This document shows positions 30,401-33,048 of a stretch of DNA of 33,048 nt, piece after piece. The notes under the pieces are model-generated. The model was not told the origin of the DNA and did not search any database. It saw only the letters and a list, made by a program, of their open reading frames with translations. Source of the stretch: Cochliopodium minus. Its lineage: Eukaryota; Discosea; Himatismenida; Cochliopodiidae. The translations under genes and the position numbers were made by a program. Every line of letters begins with the position of its first letter. Within the stretch, counting starts at the first letter, position 1. Location: contig JAMYWO010000092.1 in assembly GCA_024220525.1 (NCBI GenBank), forward strand, positions 117,776 to 150,823, in the 5' to 3' direction.

Positions 30401-33048
30401 TTAAAAATAAAAATAATGAAAAAGATAATTATATTAACACACTTTTTTTTAAATAATTTAAAATATTTTTAAAAATAATAAATTATATAAAAAAAATAAT
30501 AAAAAAAAACTGAAATTTATTATGTATTCAAAAATAATTAAAATTATTGAAATTTTTTTAAAGAAATAACAAAATAATGATTCATTTTTTTTAAGAAATT
30601 AAAATTAATCGAAAAAAAATTAAAATTTCTAACAAAAAATTAATTAACAATTTTTTTTTTTTTTACTTTCCCAAATTAATCTGGAAAGATGATCGTATTT
30701 TTTTCTCATGGAAATGTCGCAATTATACAAACTCAAATACTTTTGCCACTCACAATTGTTGGTTTTTTGTTTTGGAAGGTAATCTTCTTCGAATTCATTT
30801 TCCACTACGAACGTTTTGGGTAATGGATCGCAGTGTTGGTCTCTATCAAAATCGTTGTAAATATCTTCAAATTGTTCTTTCAATTTTTTGTGTCTTTGAT
30901 TTTCTGTGGAAGGAAAATTAAATATAAAAAAAAGATTGAAATAAAAAATAGTTAAAAAGATTGATTAAAATAAATGAATTTTAAAAATTATAAAAAAATT
31001 TAAATAGCTTTATATAACAATTTAAGAGCATTTTCATTGAAAAATGATTAAAATAATAAAAAATTAAAATAACTTTATATGAAAAATGATTAAAATTTAC
31101 AAGTTATAATAATACCCATTTTAATTATAAAAAAAAAATGAATAAAATAAAATAAAATAATACCAAAAATCCAAAGTTTCTCTAGGGCATTATACAAAAC
31201 ATTCCTTTCAGAATAGGAAACAACAAACAAAAGTCTAGTAGTGAGAATATTCACCTTAATGGCGTTCCCCACAACTAAATTGGTGTTTTCTTTGGTGAAA
31301 GAACTAATTTCGTTCAAAGGAACAGAAATTCTCAAATCTGCTTCGAAAGAAGTGTAGCATAGAAAATGTGTGCTTAAAAAAAGTACCTTACAATGAAAAA
31401 ATAATAGGTATAAAAATAATAAATTTAAAAATTTAATAATAAAATAATTGAAAGAAAAAATTTTTAAAAGGAAAATATGAAAAAAAATAAATAAAAAAAA
31501 TTAAATTATATAAGTAAAAATTAAAATTAAAATATATAAAATAAAAAAATTTAAATTTAAATTATTGTAATATTTTTAGAAATCCCTAAATAAAAATAAA
31601 AAATTTAATAATAAACTTTATAATAAAAAAAAAGAAAAATAAATAATTTTCTTTACTCCTTCAGATTTTCCAATTTTATCTTCATATAAAGTGGCATTGA
31701 AATCATGCAACAACTTTTCTTCATCAGGTATTCTAAACAACTTTTCATAACCTTCACTCAAAAGATTTTTCTTCAACTCATTCACCCCAATGATTATTTT
31801 CTCGGGCAATTTGAAGGAGGGAGAGTAAACTTTCATCTGCTCTTTCAAATCGTTGTTTGTTTCCACTATGGCCATGTTTTGCCTCACAAATATTCTTTTT
31901 AGTTCCATTAACAATTCTTTGGTGTCTTCTATTGTAACTGAATGAAACGAGGAGAAACAGTACTAATCATTTTTTTTTTTAATAATAAATTAAACTGTAT
32001 TATTTTAATTGATGTTTTTTATTTATATAGATATTTATTTTCGGTTTAACAAATAAAATTTATTTTTTAATAAATATTTAAATTATTTAATTGATGATAC
32101 TTGTTTTTCAACATTAATTATTAATTTACATTTCTTAATTTTTTATTTTCAAACTTTACTTTTTTAATGATTATTATAAAAATTCATTATATTTTTGAAT
32201 TTCACTGATTTTAATAAAATTATATTTTTATTCTCATCGTTGTTTACTTTTTTTATAATTGAATATTTTTATTTTTTTTACTTTTTTGTCTTCTGTGATG
32301 AGATAGAGATAATTGTTGATGGAAGTATTTTCGAGTTCAATATTGATGAGCTGCTGGAAATTGATTTTGATATTCAGACTGAGAAATCTGGAATAGAAGC
32401 AAATATGCAATGGAGTGATATACATCCATCCCTGTTTTGGAAATATCCCATCCCATAAAGAACAAGACAAATTATGGCTGAAATAAAAAAAATAAAAAAA
32501 ATTTTTAACGGAGAGATTTTGATTGAATGAAAAAATAGAAAAAGAAAAAGAAATATTTTCTATAGATGTTCATATATTTTATATTGTTGTATTTTTTTCA
32601 AAGTTTTTACACCAATTTTTCATTGAGATTGAAATTTTTGTGGAAAAAAAGTATATCCTGATCATTAATCTCTGTTGATGAAATATACTTGATCATATTT
32701 GAAATTATAAATTGAAAGGAAGGAAATCCCTCTATTTTTTTTTATTTTATTTTTTCGAAATAAATAAAATAAATAAATAAATATTTAATTAAAAATCTTT
32801 TTGAGTGAGGAATAAAAACAAAAAAAATTAATTTTCAAAAAGAGCAATATGACTATCTATCTTGTCCCATAACAATTCTGAAAAAGTAGAATTATTTATG
32901 ACTTCAGTTCTCCAAGAAACAGGAAAAGGTTTAAAGTTGTGAACCAATTTAGAATTAAGATCTTGTATTTCGATTTGTGGAGAAGAAGCCAAGAATAAAA
33001 TATCGGAAGCGCCTTCATAAATGTTTCTGAAAAAAAATCTAGAAACAA
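27433..33048 (-). CDS. TBC1D8/9-like RabGAP (two GRAM, TBC, EF-hands), 5' end outside window
   Basis: Exons read on the minus strand: 33046-32831, 32729-32611, 32477-32282, 31962-31657, 31386-31164, 30903-30667, 30369-30155, 30051-30018, 29963-29949, 29764-29539, 29183-29005, 28860-28693, 28401-28226, 27951-27876, 27816-27695, 27591-27433. GRAM 1 includes CSLWDGIFPKQGWMYI. GRAM 2 runs from LFRIPDEEKLL through ISVPLNEISSFTKE. The TBC domain has GIPDNLRGNLWQLISG, IEKDLHRSLPEHPYFQS (arginine finger) and NPKIGYCQGMNF (glutamine finger), so GTPase-activating activity for a Rab is expected. The C-terminal EF-hand loop DPNGTGFVFMEE is canonical; the next one (DDDKDNLLEREQ) lacks the final Glu. The layout equals the animal TBC1D8/TBC1D9 proteins, which act on endosomal Rabs. 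A 15-nt micro-exon encodes the glutamine-finger core. The junction after 32831 lacks a GT donor and meets TAA at 32830-32828. Confidence 0.85.

Noticed and set aside
32195-32458. Plus-strand open frame ending DIHPSLFWKYPIP
   Set aside because: Antisense of the first GRAM domain exon (CSLWDGIFPKQGWMYI) of the TBC gene, which aligns with its family in frame.
1-33048. tRNA, rRNA or mobile-element genes
   Set aside because: No cloverleaf, ribosomal segment, reverse transcriptase, transposase or terminal repeat was seen on either strand by eye; a tRNAscan or Infernal run could still find a small RNA.

Overview
The window is a stretch of nuclear DNA from an AT-rich, intron-dense unicellular eukaryote. 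Genes are packed closely: start codons lie as little as 44 bp apart and gene ends about 100 bp apart. Almost all non-coding DNA sits inside GT-AG introns made of A/T homopolymer-like sequence. Start codons are often preceded by A-runs, and the proteins are rich in Lys, Asn and Ile. The gene set (P2X receptor, USP47-like protease, TBC1D8/9-like RabGAP, TKL kinase, FOLH1-like peptidase) suits a free-living amoeboid or flagellate protist, for example Amoebozoa-like or Anaeramoeba-like. The sequence alone does not settle the lineage. The standard code is used. Exon models were built by hand from reading-frame continuity, GT-AG borders and family alignment from memory. Most models keep frame across every junction.

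Layout. 1-749 (-): piece of an RCC1-repeat protein. 1111-1788 (+): piece of an MMPL/RND-type membrane protein. 2133-4733 (-): N-terminal half of an M28B glutamate-carboxypeptidase-like enzyme. These three pieces all break off in AT-only DNA, and a single N lies at 948, so the first 2.1 kb may be misassembled. 4893-11717 (+): UBA-USP47-like deubiquitinase with about 18 exons; its last 0.8 kb carries frame lesions. 11921-12268 (+): small membrane protein with Cys/His clusters at both ends. 12346-13818 (+): M50 (site-2-protease-like) metalloprotease with 10 exons. 13917-16178 (-): unrecognised nuclear-type 617-residue protein. 16360-19721 (-): TKL-like kinase with a DLG motif and a tail holding three PFPGI repeats. 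20229-20882 (+): SLX9/FAM207A-like ribosome-biogenesis protein. 21050-21908 (-): four-helix membrane protein, weakly Tim17-like. 21953-25057 (+): P2X-type ATP-gated channel with 15 exons. 25199-27173 (-): leucine-rich-repeat protein. 27433-33048 (-): two-GRAM/TBC/EF-hand RabGAP running off the window.

The genes do not form an evident pathway; this is ordinary housekeeping and signalling content. The most interesting points are the metazoan-style cysteine pattern of the P2X receptor, the UBA domain spliced onto a USP47-like protease, the Cys/His motif apparently split by two membrane helices, the PFPGI repeats in the kinase tail, the micro-exons of 13-22 nt, a GC-AG intron, and a 9-nt minisatellite shared in opposite orientation by introns of two genes.
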